64,000 bases of DNA from Parelaphostrongylus tenuis. Taxonomy: Eukaryota > Nematoda > Chromadorea > Rhabditida > Metastrongylidae. The translations under genes were made by a program, and so were the position numbers. Positions 22,201 through 30,704 of this stretch are shown one piece after another. The notes under the pieces are model-generated. The model was given only the letters and a program-made list of their open reading frames with translations. It had not been told where the DNA came from and did not search any database. Position 1 is the first letter of the stretch; the number at the start of each line of letters is the position of its first letter. The stretch lies in NCBI GenBank assembly GCA_019055375.1, contig JAHQIW010006958.1, positions 49,373 to 113,372 of the forward strand, written 5' to 3'.

Positions 22201-25200
22201 CGCGATGTGGGTGCTTCGTGGAGTATTTTATTTTACCTGTTTTGTATCTGAGTGTTTTTTACACGAATACAAAGTGGCCTTCTCGTTTTGCGGAAGTACT
22301 CTTTTGCACGCATTAAAAAAGCATTAATTTCATTGTAGCCGAAGTCGTCATTTTATCGTTTGAAGAAAAGTTAATTTCGTATGCACGGCCGAATGTGTGA
22401 GCGGTTACGAAGCGATGGGTGCCGTAGAGAGAGTGCTAGATGGCATCTCAGCAACTGTTACCGATTTCCCTAGTGCGGCTGCCCTTTCCAAACATCACGT
22501 TATCGCGCTGTTCACGCTTTGAATTAGGTTCAACGGAACTCTATTCTCACTAGATCTACCGTATCGTAGCGTGATTTTCCGTCCAGATATGTCCTGGAAT
22601 CCACGTTGTGTTCTCTATCCGTGTACATGTCTGCGGATATGCGAAATAAAACGGTATTTTGGCTATAAGAGAACAAATGAATACTCGACCTCATTCGCTG
22701 TACAAGAATTTTTTATAGGAATATTAACAATCATTCGAAGCCTCAAATTTCTGGCTACAGCCATCCCTATGTGGTCGATTTTCAGAACACCCTTTTGTGA
22801 CGCTGTTAACTTCAGAATAAAATTATTTTTCAAATGTGCTGTGCCTTCATTTTTACCACGCATGTAATTCGCTGGGAGCAGAAAAAGCATATGAACGTAT
22901 AGAGAAAATCTCGTAATATCTAAGTCAGTCGTTTTATATAAAGTTTCTTCTGAAGCGGAGAAAAGTCTCAGTTGAATAACAAGTCGCACCCCAGATCTCT
23001 AATCCATCAGGTCATCCATCTATCGATCGTCTCGCCTTCTACCTGTTGCTTAGCCTGTAAGCAAGCGGCTGCATATGTGAAACTCCATCTTATTTTTCCT
23101 TCTTCACTGCAGTGAAATGGTCTTCCAAAAAATAAGCACATCTTTGTAATTAGAGGAACTCACGCTATCGAAAGATTACTAATAATTTAGAGGAAGAAGA
23201 GCTCTGTTCGACGTGGTGTAAAACACATGTTATATTTTCTCTACAGCGCTAACAGAGGATTTTTTCCGAAAAGGAATACACGTTTTTGAGTTCTTAAAGA
23301 CTTGTGCTGTTGAAAGAGTACCAGCATTATAAGGAAGTAGTTTTGTCCAGCGAATCATAGGCGAGATAAAGAAATTACACGTCGTTGTTTGAATCATAAT
23401 TTTCTTATGAATTTTACAGCTTTATAAAAGGGTGTTCTGAAAAGCGGCCATGTGACGCGTTAGCCAGCGATTAAAGCAATCAAATAATTACTAACACTCC
23501 TACGAGTAATTTTTGTACTGCGAATGAGGTCGAATTTTTATGTTTCCTGATAACAGGAAACTACCATAAAATTTCTAATAGATGTACTTTTGTGAGGAGT
23601 AATGAGAGAAAATGTGATATACCGTCATATGTTAGTCGCTTAGCTTTCGTCACTGCTTTGTGATATAGCTGTTTTTGGGCATGGGGATGCATTATGAAAG
23701 ACTATGACTATGTTTTAGTGTGAATTTTGAATCTGTACTAGAAATCAAACCATTTCGTTTTGATTTAACTCAATATTATAGGTGGTATAGGTGGAGGTTC
23801 CAGTGGAGATGTTGATGGGCAAAGACCAGCGACAAGTGGAGCTAGTTTGAGCACAACTTCACGCGGAGAATTGTTGCGTGAGCGTAGGTTCGTGAAGAAA
23901 AACATCTCTGAAGCTGTTTAATCTAAGCGTTACTTTTAGATCAGATGGTGCATCTGAAGAATGTTATTCCGGACGACAGCATTTGTTCGCAATACCGGAG
24001 GCGACTCTTTCTGAGAACATTAGATCTGACGATTCTCAGTCAAAATTGTTCCACGAGTTAGTTGTGGTTTTTGCTCACTGCAAATGAACCCATCATTTAT
24101 TATATTTAAAACAAAATCAGATTATCTTTCTAGGAGGCAGATTCCCGAGCGAATAACACAATTGAGGGCATCAAAATGCGATTTAGCTGGCAAATTTTCT
24201 TCTTTCGCAAATACTCAGGTTGTCACCGACTCTGCAGCGCAACTCAGTATTTACGAAACGAGTTGCGGGCTTCGCATTCTCACACAGGCTTATCCGTATA
24301 ATGAAATGTTTGTGGTGCGTTTTTAATTGTATCTGTTTTCTTGAGTAGTCAAGCCCATCGGCTTGGCTGGAAACTGATGCAATAGAAATTAAGATAGAAA
24401 TTCGGCGCTATAAATCTCACCTTATTATCATAAAGCCCTATTACTAAAATATAGCATAAACATGAAACCAAGAAAACCAATAAAACCTCAATTTCTTGAA
24501 CTTAGTCCCCAAAGAATTACAAGCTACAGAGCTGTCACTGTGTCGATCGCTCACCACAATCCGTTGTGCAGACATGAAATAGATGAAAGTTTCTCGAAAA
24601 TCAAACAGATTACGATTTTCAGCGCAGCTTTGACCATGCAGTTTTGCTTGAAGGAAATTGATTGGGTGTTTGCCACTATAGGAGTTCTTCAGATCCCAGA
24701 GTCGTAAAAATCGGATGAAACATGTATCGGGATATATGTGGCGTGAGACTGTTTCTCAGCCAAGAATCTGGGTCACAGAAGTATGCATTTCAAAAACAAG
24801 ATATCATGAAAATCAACTGATAAATGTGGTTCGTGAAGATGGTAACCTCAACTCCACTCTCTTTCGGCATTTCTCAAGTGATCCATAGCAAAAATCGGGA
24901 ACTGTTGAGTGAAGTCGTACACCGTGTAATCATTCATGATGCGGTTGATGATGGTGGATTAATGTCCTTTTGCGGCAAAAATTTGATGATTGGCACTCAG
25001 ATTGTAGTTTGCCAATTTTATTTTCTGTTTCCTTTCACCCTTAGAGCTTTACCATTGGGAAAAAACGGATCTGTCACTCGCTTTATGCGCTGAGAATTGT
25101 TTAGAATGCAAAAAACGGGATATTTTTACTGTGTCGTTTTATAAGTTTTGGCACAGAGGATGAACACAATGAACAAAACTTTTAAAACAGAATTAATCAT

Positions 25201-26463
25201 TGCATGAATTTGGTTCGTTTAAATGCGCGTGTTCTTGCGAAGATTTTGGTATACAACTTTTCTATACTTGTTTGAGATGGAGCTGTTTCGATAACAAATT
25301 CGCTTGCTACTCATGCACGAATGGTGCGTGGAAGAAATTGCTAGTGAAGCAGCGCACAAGGTCAATGGAGCTTCCTATGGACGGCATGAGCGCGTCCGAT
25401 CTTCCAGACTATTCTCTCTCCACCTTTGAACTTCGCGAACCACTTCCTAGCCGTTGTTTCTGCAAACGTATCATCGCCCCAGTTTCATTAATCTTGCGCG
25501 CTGCTTCACTAGCATTTTTCCCTACACGCCATTCGTGAATGAGCAGCAAGCGAATATCTTCCCACGATAGCTCTCATCTTAAAGCAAATAGGCAAGTTGT
25601 ATGCCAAAAAAAAAGCTAAGAGAAAGTGCACCATTGAACGATACCAAAATCATGCATTTTTGATTATTTCTGGTTAGTAAATTTGGTGTTTATTACTCTA
25701 ATGCCAAAACTGATCGAACGACCTAATAAGATGACGTTGTAGTTCTTCACGAGTCGAACTGGTTTTTTTCATAGGTTTTTGAATTACAAAGAATAGGTGT
25801 GAATTGATATTTTTGTACATGTTTTCTCTGTTGATTTGTCCTCCAGCAAAGGGTTGTTAGTTAATATTTTCATTTGCCTAACGTTTCAACACGTTTCGTC
25901 TTCTTCAAAGCCTTAGATTTAAGTCAAAAGAAGAAGGCGGAAGGCGTCGAAACATTAGCCAATTAAAATGATCGTAAAAAGTTTCGTGCAATAGACTCAT
26001 TGAATAAAAAAATCATGATTGAATGGTTACGCCGAGATTTCAGGAAATTCGGATAAAAATGTCATTTTAGTGCACATTCCTATTTGACCATACCCAATGT
26101 GGTTGGTAGTAGATGTGATTCAGACTGAATGCATGTTTGGGGATAACGACTCAGTCTTCGATGCTCGGCTGGAAACGATATCGTCATCGCGGAAAGATGC
26201 TGAGGAACAATCAACTGATTCAGGATGCTCCAGTGAAAAAGGTGAAATGGTGTCGTCGAGGCAGGATATTTACAAGGTGAAGTGGTGGTGATAACGGGTA
26301 GAAGGCAATATGCTCTACTAGTGACAATGACGCGCTCTGTATTTTGGAATATTTTCAGATCTGTGAGTTCTCTTCAAAGCCTCTGTTTAATAAACTACTG
26401 TTCCATGATCAACCTCTTCGTGAAAAGGTCAATTCATGGCTGTGTTCTGCACATTTTGCCTAA
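4859..26463 (+). CDS. SNRK: SNRK-type (SNF-related) serine/threonine kinase, 20 exons
   Basis: The spliced product is about 800 residues (human SNRK is about 765). Exons read: 4859-4957, 5714-5779, 6709-6843 (or from 6664), 7201-7296, 7939-8104, 8946-9081, 10350-10465, 10824-10927, 15448-15594, 16404-16495, 16739-16822, 16971-17148, 17349-17435, 21459-21563, 21619-21740, 23782-23887, 23940-24056, 24134-24314, 26124-26276, 26359-26463 (TAA). Introns are mostly GT-AG with phases that match. Diagnostic stretches are [35 protein letters not shown] and [20 protein letters not shown], which point to SNRK rather than generic AMPK-related kinases. It is an LKB1-activated kinase family; the nematode role is not shown here. 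The start codon is unresolved (ATG 4821 is one base out of frame). Confidence 0.93.
5028..5311 (+). mobile_element. SINE family A, in SNRK intron 1
   Basis: Diverged full-length copy. The head is CTGCGTATGTCGCAGTGG, a B-box-like GGTTCGGTCCCGA lies about 60 nt later, and the body landmarks CATCCAATCACCTCGAACG and CCATGGCGCATCCTC follow. It ends in TCTTTTATCC. An insertion after the D-arm region enlarges the head. Confidence 0.75.
5895..6322. mobile_element. Foldback MITE 'M1', copy 1
   Basis: About 0.43 kb in SNRK intron 2. It shares with the copies at 21.0, 25.1 and 36.7 kb the blocks GGAACTTCCTATGGACGTCC, CTCTCTCCAGTTTTGAATTT and the closing CGATACCAAAATCATG ... TTTAATGCCAAATTCATG. The two halves are loosely inverted with respect to each other. 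No transposase is encoded. Confidence 0.7.
6898..7192 (+). mobile_element. SINE family A, in SNRK intron 3
   Basis: The head is GACGTGTGGCGTCGTGG and the body has CCTTCCACCCCTCCGGGTCA, GCATGGCAGCACTGAC, CAAGTGATGGTGAA and GCATGGCGCATTCCTCAGGG. It sits only 9 bp upstream of the exon 4 acceptor, so its tail supplies part of the acceptor region. Confidence 0.8.
7939..10465 (+). CDS. SNRK: SNRK exons 5-7: activation segment and C-lobe
   Basis: Exon 5 carries [12 protein letters not shown] (TDFGFSN; Asp codon 7987), the activation-loop Thr of LRTACGS (codon 8032, the position LKB1 phosphorylates in this family) and the SAPE motif. Exon 6 gives [19 protein letters not shown] and [16 protein letters not shown]. 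Exon 7 gives [14 protein letters not shown] and ends at a good donor, G|gtaaat. Exon 7 can start at 10350 or 10357; both keep the frame. All catalytic motifs are intact. Confidence 0.92.
8150..8890. mobile_element. TIR element 'D', copy 1 (in SNRK intron 5)
   Basis: Member of a ~0.87 kb non-coding family. The left inner terminus reads TTAGTAACCATTCGAAAGC and the right inner terminus reads the inverse form, CAAGCTTTCGAATGATTACT. The internal landmarks are GGAAGCACGAAAATCAC and GTGTAGAGAAAAT. No transposase frame is present. It fills nearly all of the 8105-8945 intron. Confidence 0.75.
9090..10160. other. SNRK intron 6, no recognised feature
   Basis: AT-rich intronic sequence between exons 6 and 7. 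I see no conserved frame and no named repeat. The short open frames lack domain content. Confidence 0.5.
10168..10292 (-). repeat. tRNA-like module, family B
   Basis: On the - strand: GTGGTTTCAGTGGCGTAG, TAGCTCACGCCCTCGG and GTGGGTTCAACTCCCCGC, in D-arm, anticodon-arm and T-arm order. The acceptor would be TTTCAG with CTGAAG. The anticodon stem is not convincing. It is one of about a dozen related modules, so I call it a tRNA-derived repeat and not a gene. Confidence 0.6.
10520..10808 (+). mobile_element. SINE family A, in SNRK intron 7
   Basis: The head GAGCGCATCTGACACAGCG is followed by GGTTCGATCCTACGCTC and the body CGCCAGGCCTTCCAACCCTC. The final segment AGCATCCCTCAGT-ATTGATCAGCG is present twice in tandem (10730-10790), a local duplication. 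It lies 15 bp upstream of the exon 8 acceptor. Confidence 0.8.
10824..17435 (+). CDS. SNRK: SNRK exons 8-13: post-kinase helical region and Ser-rich tail
   Basis: Exon 8 gives [12 protein letters not shown] and [19 protein letters not shown], equivalent to the segment after the kinase domain in human SNRK. Exon 9 gives [20 protein letters not shown]. Exons 10-13 are Ser/Pro/Arg-rich ([49 protein letters not shown]), with matching phases 2-2-1-1-2-2. The junction from exon 7 (phase 1) to exon 8 (needs phase 0) does not fit, which implies a 1-nt indel or a missed microexon. Exon 11 uses a GC donor (CCAG|gcatgc). Confidence 0.85.
11095..11645. mobile_element. Hammerhead-bearing repeat, inverted pair (copies 2a/2b)
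   Basis: Two units in opposite orientation. The - strand unit (about 11095-11340) has the degenerate motif CTAATAAGGCTGGAAGGCC and the landmark AAGTGCCGTAACAAACCTCA. The + strand unit (about 11345-11640) has CTGACTGAACGAAAAGATAT, the ribozyme motif and TTAGCGAGGTCTCAAGATAG. It lies in SNRK intron 8 and no protein frame is conserved. Confidence 0.65.
11512..11554 (+). ncRNA. Hammerhead ribozyme motif (stem II weakened)
   Basis: The core CTGATGA at 11518-11524 is intact, and GAA (11537-11539) and the A15.1/U16.1-C17 positions are present. Stem I is fully paired (GTGCTG at 11512 with TAGCAC at 11549, one G.U). Stem II (GACTGAAAGGCT) has a G.U and a mismatch, so activity is doubtful. The fold was read by eye against the known hammerhead consensus. 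Confidence 0.6.
11650..12985. other. SNRK intron 8 segment, nothing recognised
   Basis: No named repeat, RNA gene or conserved frame. A G-run of 10 is present near 12748. Confidence 0.45.
12990..13268 (+). repeat. Dispersed repeat, head segment (RTE-associated?)
   Basis: Strongly similar to 30720-31020. Shared blocks include GTGTTCCTAGGTGTAGGGCT, GGAATGATCGCCGTC, TAGCTAGTAGTCG, GTGGTGACGACC and GAACAGAGCCGCTAAAACAG. No intact frame exists. Its association with LINE fragments elsewhere in the window suggests a retroelement untranslated region, but that is inference. Confidence 0.6.
13270..14640. other. SNRK intron 8 segment, nothing recognised
   Basis: AT-rich intron. At 14382-14408 the short stretch CTCAAGACCACGCTCAAATG matches the arm of the palindrome at 19.36 kb, so it may be a tiny remnant of that ribozyme repeat family. 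Nothing else recognised. Confidence 0.4.
14655..14822 (+). mobile_element. SINE family A, 5'-truncated
   Basis: Only the 3' half is clear: AGGATAGCAGCACTAGATAC, GCCACCACGAGTCGTTGTAA, CAACTCAAACGATGG and GCATGGCGCATTCC. The tRNA-like head is missing or unrecognisable. It contributes to a spurious 168-codon open frame here. Confidence 0.7.
16225..16335 (-). repeat. tRNA-like module fragment, family B
   Basis: Contains GTGCAAAACTTTTTGCG and the T-arm-like GGGACTCAAACTC seen in other family B modules, but the acceptor and D-arm are degraded. It lies in SNRK intron 9. Confidence 0.45.
17505..17785 (+). mobile_element. SINE family C, in SNRK intron 13
   Basis: The head AGGTGGCCGACTGGTTG is followed by CTATCCTCAGGATTGCAAGG, TGTATTCTATGACATTCGTG and GAAGTAGTGGGATCTGC. 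It has a ~50 bp insertion (CAGCAGTAGAAACAACACG region) compared with the copy at 3.97 kb. Confidence 0.7.
17812..18745. mobile_element. TIR element 'D', copy 2 (interrupted)
   Basis: The left terminus CGGCGACAAATGAATTACCG is inverted relative to the right ATTTATTTGTCGCTG. The left subterminus AGTAATCATTTGAAAGCTTA is inverted relative to TTTCGAATGATTAGTAACAC. A ribozyme-type element (18392-18611) is inserted inside it with a 15-bp duplication, which makes D the older insertion. Confidence 0.75.
18392..18611. mobile_element. Hammerhead-bearing foldback insertion, 15-bp TSD
   Basis: Flanked by perfect direct repeats ACTAAACATAATTCT at 18377-18391 and 18612-18626. The two halves are inverted copies: CTGATAAGGATATAACAT (18433) against ATGTTATATCCTTATCAG (18595), and the GCCATTAAGTCTAA and TTAGACCTAATGGC arms. 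Each half holds a degenerate hammerhead: TTGATGAGTCCCGGTAGAG... on + (18531) and ATGAGGACCAGTAGGACGAA on - (around 18490-18512). Both cores carry substitutions, so neither should cleave. The end CTCAAAACATG matches the family. Confidence 0.7.
18750..19080. other. SNRK intron 13 segment, nothing recognised
   Basis: AT-rich spacer between two repeats; no conserved frame or RNA seen. Confidence 0.4.
19085..19337 (-). repeat. Dispersed repeat, tail segment (RTE-associated?)
   Basis: On the - strand it matches 31025-31260 and the - strand of 39590-39800. Shared blocks include a TCACCTGT...CCGTTGATCGTCGA type motif (here CACCTGTTGTTCCATTCATC) and GAGCGTCATATCACTCTTC. The sequence resumes after the ribozyme insertion, at 19762 (GTCAGAGCTC). 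It gives an empty-site comparison for that insertion. Confidence 0.6.
19338..19748 (+). mobile_element. Hammerhead-bearing retroelement insertion, 13-bp TSD
   Basis: 411 bp flanked by perfect 13-bp direct repeats AAGAAATGGGACC (19325-19337 and 19749-19761). It is inserted in an older repeat whose uninterrupted form is seen at about 31.03 and 39.79 kb. It starts with an inverted segment: a perfect 56-bp palindrome (arms 19335-19390 and 19427-19482, 36-nt loop). The remaining unit carries the ribozyme at 19654-19696 and ends GGCTCAAATAATAAT. That end also occurs at 19413, just before the second arm, as expected for a partial-plus-full (tandem or inverted) arrangement. No coding capacity. The TSD length and 5' inversion fit target-primed retrotransposition of a Penelope-like or retrozyme type (inference). 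Confidence 0.78.
19654..19696 (+). ncRNA. Type I hammerhead ribozyme, complete core
   Basis: All conserved positions are present: CTGATGA (19660-19666), stem II GTC/GAC closed by TGTAAG (19667-19678), GAA (19679-19681), A15.1 (19682) with U16.1 (19689), and C17 (19690) as the predicted cleavage site. Stem III is very short (AC/GT with a 4-nt loop), as in the minimal hammerheads of mobile elements. Stem I pairs GCCCGG (19654-19659) with TCGGGC (19691-19696), one G.U, and is open-ended, which makes it type I. Predicted to self-cleave after 19690; short stem III forms often need dimers. Confidence 0.8.
20035..20530 (-). pseudogene. RTE-type LINE reverse transcriptase, internally deleted
   Basis: Reading the - strand from 20527, [20 protein letters not shown] and [17 protein letters not shown] match the start of RTE-type reverse transcriptase. 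At about 20353 it jumps directly to FADDIG, the catalytic box, so the intervening palm region is deleted. Then, in other frames with stops, TMLMRNGWF and [15 protein letters not shown] followed by [15 protein letters not shown] match the region after the RT. It cannot encode a working enzyme. It lies in SNRK intron 13. Confidence 0.8.
20972..21433. mobile_element. Foldback MITE M1, copy 2
   Basis: The ends are inverted: CATAAGTTTTGGCACTAGAG at the left and GCTCCAGTGTCAAAACTTATG at the right. Internally, GCTTGTTATCCATACACGAA and TCATCGTCCCAAGCTCCATT face each other in loose inversion. No protein. It ends about 25 bp upstream of SNRK exon 14. Confidence 0.8.
21459..26463 (+). CDS. SNRK: SNRK exons 14-20: C-terminal tail
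   Basis: Exon 14 gives [17 protein letters not shown]. Exon 15 gives [19 protein letters not shown], closely matching the human SNRK block SSCSSSETSDDDSESRRRL. Exon 16 is Gly/Ser-rich ([13 protein letters not shown], then [10 protein letters not shown]). Exons 17-18 encode [20 protein letters not shown] and [20 protein letters not shown]. Exons 19-20 end with [17 protein letters not shown] and TAA at 26461. Phases agree throughout. A further exon between 24314 and 26124 is possible but not needed. An AATAAA lies at about 26893. Confidence 0.87.
22655..23560. mobile_element. TIR element 'D', copy 3 (full length)
   Basis: The left end AATACTCGACCTCATTCGC is inverted relative to the right end GCGAATGAGGTCGAATTTT. 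Internal landmarks: AAAAGCATATGAACGTATAG, TCCAGCGAATCATAGGCGAG and GTTAGCCAGCGATTAAAGC. About 0.9 kb, non-coding, in SNRK intron 15. Confidence 0.8.
25140..25718. mobile_element. Foldback MITE M1, copy 3
   Basis: Begins ATAAGTTTTGGCACAGAGG and ends CTCTAATGCCAAAACTGATC (inverted termini). Internal halves such as CAAATTCGCTTGCTACTCAT and ATGAGCAGCAAGCGAATAT are inverted. It is absent at the matching position in the duplicated SNRK segment (about 38.74 kb), so it inserted after, or was lost since, the duplication. Confidence 0.8.
25855..25980. repeat. Small foldback with GAAGAAGGCGGAAGGCGTCG
   Basis: CGTTTCAACACGTTTCGTCT (25881) faces AAGGCGTCGAAACATTAGCC (25945) across the centre at about 25920. 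Similar strings occur at 60660 and 62410, near the Penelope-like element. It may be a retroelement-end fragment. Confidence 0.5.
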
Positions 26464-28240
26464 CTGTTCCGGCATCTGTCAGTACTACTTTTTACCGCAG
26501 AGTGGGGTGATACTCTTTGTGGTGATAGCTATTTTTCATGGAACGCTTTTGACAGTCTAGCATGTACAGTTATATCTGCCAATTTTATCATAATAACATG
26601 CAAAAGAGTTTTCATGAACCTATATGCATTTGTAGGATAGATTACCTATATTAGTGGTGCTTTCTACTACCATTAGATCGTCTATCGCTGGTACTCATCC
26701 ATATGAGTTGCATTCACGTGGATGAGCTTATTACTTTGAAAAATGTTCTATAACGAATTCCATGTGTATTTTGTATTTTGATGTAGTGAAATTCTATCGC
26801 GACTAAGGACGTTTTATTTCTGAAGGAATTTCCCAAAAATTGACCCTTTCTGTGTTCTCATGTCGTTGATTTCTTACGTAAGCATATTGTTGAATAAAAA
26901 TTTTAAAACATCATGAATATTGGCGAATAATGTGGCACTGTGTACGCAAATGGATTATGGCAACAGCATGCTCGACTACCAGATCATAACCAATTCAAAA
27001 GATCGACTGTTTTTGAAACCCCCAAAAAACATTCAATATAATTCCAAAAAAGAATGATTTAAGCTCAAAAAGGGGTTGGTACGCCAGGGTCATACACCGG
27101 TGTTGTCCAGGGTCCACGCAGAGGTGAGCAGTTTGTAATGGCGCGGTTACGATGGAAATATGGGATTTTATTTGGTAAATTGAAGTTCTGAGTGCACATT
27201 ATCGTCTTTGAATGATGGAGCATCATAGAAAGACTTCTGTAAGACGGAGCTTGGTTTTGGAAAGACCCTCATAGTACGGAAAAACAGGCTTGGATATATG
27301 GCTTGGGGATGTTCAGTGGTCCAAGGCTGTGAGTGAACGATTTCGAGTCGAACTCTCACCTAGTGGGGGCCAACAATAACTTTGTTTTTCGGTGTCTTTA
27401 GGCATTTATATTGCATAACTCAGCAGACAGCTTATGCCGTAGTGTATAGCCTTGCCGGCATGGATGATTCCTAATGACGGCGTTAGCTCACTCTGATTCC
27501 ATGTTGGAGCGTTGGTGTATCAAGTGTTATTGACATTTATGTTATCAGAATGTGGTGTTTCGTAAAGCAGTGTTTGAATAATGCCATCTGTTGAGACCTA
27601 CACTATGATCGCGTGTTTTGTACATTATATTGTGCATTGTGTATTAATTGGATACACATGTATATGTATATATAAAAGTCAATATGCAATAACAAGGAAA
27701 TGAAACCGTTGAGTGATCCAAGCTTTTTCGAAAACCTCGTGTTAGTCTGCGATTTTCTTCGATTGATATCTCATTATACTGATTGTAATCAAGTTGTGAG
27801 ACATTTTCGAAAAGATCAACTCAAGTCGGAGGTAACGTTATAGAAAGCCAGTTTCAAGTGATACCATAGTATATCAATTTTTGAGGTTGAATAAAGCTGC
27901 TTTGATTCAATCTTCGCTTGATGTTTGAGTCCATCGAGTAAGATTTGATGAGTGGGCATAATTCTGCAGCTGTTGTGAATCTTTTTATTTGCTTCCCAAT
28001 CTAACGTGAAAAACCGTCTCCCATGTCGATAAAGCACATCATAGTATACGGGGAAAATTTCATTCGTATCTAAGGAGTTAGCGTTCATGCCTTCATTTGC
28101 TATCCAGGTTGAGGTAGACCAACATTTACCAACATCATTAGGATGAAATCTGTAAAATTAATTTAATTTAATGCTTACAATTGCCTTGCATTGTTCAATG
28201 AAGTACTCAGTAATGGAGAGTAATGTGCAGAAACTTTTGC
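26464..28240. other. Intergenic region downstream of SNRK, no gene recognised
   Basis: The first ~450 bp (to about 26920) is repeated at 39080-39475 as part of the SNRK duplication and contains a likely polyadenylation signal, AATAAA, near 26893. The rest holds a short TATATG-rich stretch (27655-27675). A 90-codon - strand open frame (27816-28088) is unrecognised and unsupported by any motif. Confidence 0.5.
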
Positions 28241-28242
28241 AT

Positions 28243-28316
28243 CAGCTGAGATTCGAACCAAATTTCATCCTTTCGGGGGCGCGCGCTGAACCGTTGCACT
28301 ACCGACGCCCGAGTCA
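28243..28316 (-). repeat. tRNA-like module, family B
   Basis: On the - strand: GGGCGTCGGTAGTGCAACGG, CAGCGCGCGCCCCCG and TTTGGTTCGAATCTC. The layout is the same as at 56.5 kb. The acceptor stem (GGGCGTC against AGCTGAT) does not pair, so it is not a functional tRNA. Confidence 0.55.
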
Positions 28317-28319
28317 TTT

Positions 28320-29120
28320 ATTGGAAGGATTGGTTGTCTCAAAAACAAACAAGCAGTAATCACAAATGTACAGAAGTTCTCAAATCTTATATTGTATTCG
28401 TTCGCCTCTGGTGATTTCAAAATTGAATAACACTGGATTCGTTTCGTACCTATCGCCGAAGTCGAGCCTAGTTACCTGATGTTGTGGATTCTCATTAGCA
28501 CGACCTCTCCCTCTTCCATACGCCACAGTAATTTTGTATTCCTCGGGATCCTACTTTGATTCAAGTTTTGCACCTCCGTTTATACTGGATATTCCATTAA
28601 AGTAAACATATCTAGACACTTCACGAAGGCTTACGTTCTTCTTCACAATGTTCAAGTATACAGCGACAAATTGCAATCCGTCGTCAATTATATGAACGCC
28701 CGCTCGAATTTTCACATCTCGTCGCTTTGAAGAAATACTGCAAAACTCCCATTTTTCAATATATAGTACTTTGACATTGCAGAAGATCTAAGAAAACGAT
28801 GTCAAGCTTTCAACAATTTGGGACAAATCTAACATTTCGATAATCATTGTAAGCGAATAACCGACAAAAGCTGATGATTTGACAGGGGTTTTGGGAAGAC
28901 TTGTGCATAAATTCCTCTAAAGCATTATGCTCAATTCTTCCTCGTCAGAAAATCAACTTCTAAGGAGATCAAGAGAGGCTTGGATCAACGCCCTAATATT
29001 AGCGCAAGCAGACATGCCACCGGTCCGAATACGCATCTGAGAACAAGAGCTTGTTTCTCTCTATACTTGCTCGATCTTTTGTCATCCGAAATAGGAATGG
29101 AAAGAAAAGAACGTTTGTTT
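28320..29120. other. Intergenic, nothing recognised
   Basis: No conserved frame, RNA or named repeat. Confidence 0.45.
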
Positions 29121-29124
29121 TTTT

Positions 29125-29992
29125 TTATTAGGAGGTAACACATGGGAAATCGATCTCAAACGTTGAAGAGGAAGCTTTTATAGAGGTACTAGTAACCATT
29201 CGAAAGCTGAGACTTAGGGCTACAGCCTCACGTCGCCGGTTTTCCAAAACACTTCTTTATATCGCTGTAACATGTAAAATAAAATCATGTTTCATAAAAC
29301 CACACGTTTTTTTCCTATCTCGCTTATGTTTCACTGGACAAAACTCCTTTTTTAGAGTGTTAGTGCTGAAACTATGTACAAGCTTCAAAAAACTAAAAAA
29401 TTTGTTTGCTTTTCAAAAAGCTCTTTGGATCTCCTCTGGCTTTCTGACTTGTGCTTTTGCCCTCGCCAGACAGAGCTCTTTCTTTAGATTATAAGTAATC
29501 ATCTGATAGCGTAATGTTTTCTGATTTTAGTGATGTGCTTATTTTCTAGAAATACGACTTAGCAGGGAGAATAAGATCGAGTTTTACATTTTCGGCATGT
29601 TGTTTATTTGTTAATCGACAAGGCGACGGCCGTAGCAGGGGCGGGGCGAGGCGGGACGACCGAATGTATTGTTATTCAACTAGAAGTCTTTCCTCCGCTT
29701 TGAAAGAAGCTCTAGATAAAACGATTGCCTGAGATGCTAGGAAAGTTTCTCTACACACTGATATATTTTTCGGCTTACAGCCAATTGTACGCGTGACAAA
29801 AATGAAGGCGAAAGGCGAATGTGAAACATAATTTCTGATTTGGATGCTACAGCGTTATATAGGGGTGTTTTGAAAAGGCGGCAACGTGGGGCCGTAACCT
29901 CAGGTCTCAGCATTCGAATGGTTACTAACACTCCTTCGAAAAATTCCTCTCCAGCGATTGAGATCGGCTTTTCATTTGTTCCCTCCTAATCA
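29125..29992. mobile_element. TIR element 'D', copy 4 (full length)
   Basis: The left end TTATTAGGAGGTAACACATG is inverted relative to the right end TTTGTTCCCTCCTAAT. GATCTCAAACG-type and AGCGATTGAGATCGGC subtermini face each other. Internal TTCGAAAGCTGAGACTTAGG pairs with CAGCATTCGAATGGTTAC. About 0.87 kb with no transposase. Confidence 0.8.
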
Positions 29993-29994
29993 AA

Positions 29995-30700
29995 ACAACC
30001 GGACGTTTTAGGGCTTACGGAAAGTCAAAATGCAGTTTTCATAGTGCATGAAATTCTTCGTACAAAAATTCCTAGACAATGTTGGCTCGTAGATCATTTT
30101 ATGAGTATTGCTGAAAGGCCAGGATGGTCATGTGATATCGTAAAAACGTTTTCAAACGTTTGCTTCAAATTATTTATGAAAACCACCCACGATCCGCATT
30201 TCTGAGTTATGAAGAAGAAAAATCTCCAAACAGTGGTTGATGAATTACTGGCTTGACCATATTCATGGATAACAACGAATTGAATGGAAATTACAGTGAG
30301 ACTGCCATGGAATATGAAAAGGTCATCCAAATAATTCAGGCTTCCGACAAAAACCATACCTCAGAAACAACCGAATTTTGGGATTTCGTCATACACGGCT
30401 TTGAATGGACGAAAAATGTAGTGCTCGAGTCACTGTGGCATTCCATGAATGTCACCTTTATGCCACGTATGGATCTGACTTATATGGTCAAGTGCAAGAT
30501 GTAGAAACTGTCATCTTGTCAACTGGAAACTGAGTCGTCTATGTACAAGCGAAACTCTTCTTTGCCCGCGGCGAATCAGTCGGGGCGTCTCTTCTTGCTC
30601 AGCGTTAGGGATAGGTTTAAAAATCTATGCTACAAACGGAAAAGGACTGGAAAAACTAATGAGGAAGTCCTTCTTTTTGACATGTAGGTGGAGTGGCCTC
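29995..30700. other. Intergenic, no gene recognised
   Basis: Two overlapping open frames on opposite strands (30094-30504) have no recognisable domain. I see no splice-consistent gene. Confidence 0.45.
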
Positions 30701-30704
30701 TTAA

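Noticed and set aside
24824..25093. Additional SNRK exon
   Set aside because: The duplicate at 38.4-38.7 kb keeps similar DNA, but no frame is shared with flanking phases, and exons 18 and 19 already join in phase 0.
27816..28088. Possible 90-codon gene on the - strand
   Set aside because: No recognised domain, no supporting splice structure; random frames of this length are common in the window.
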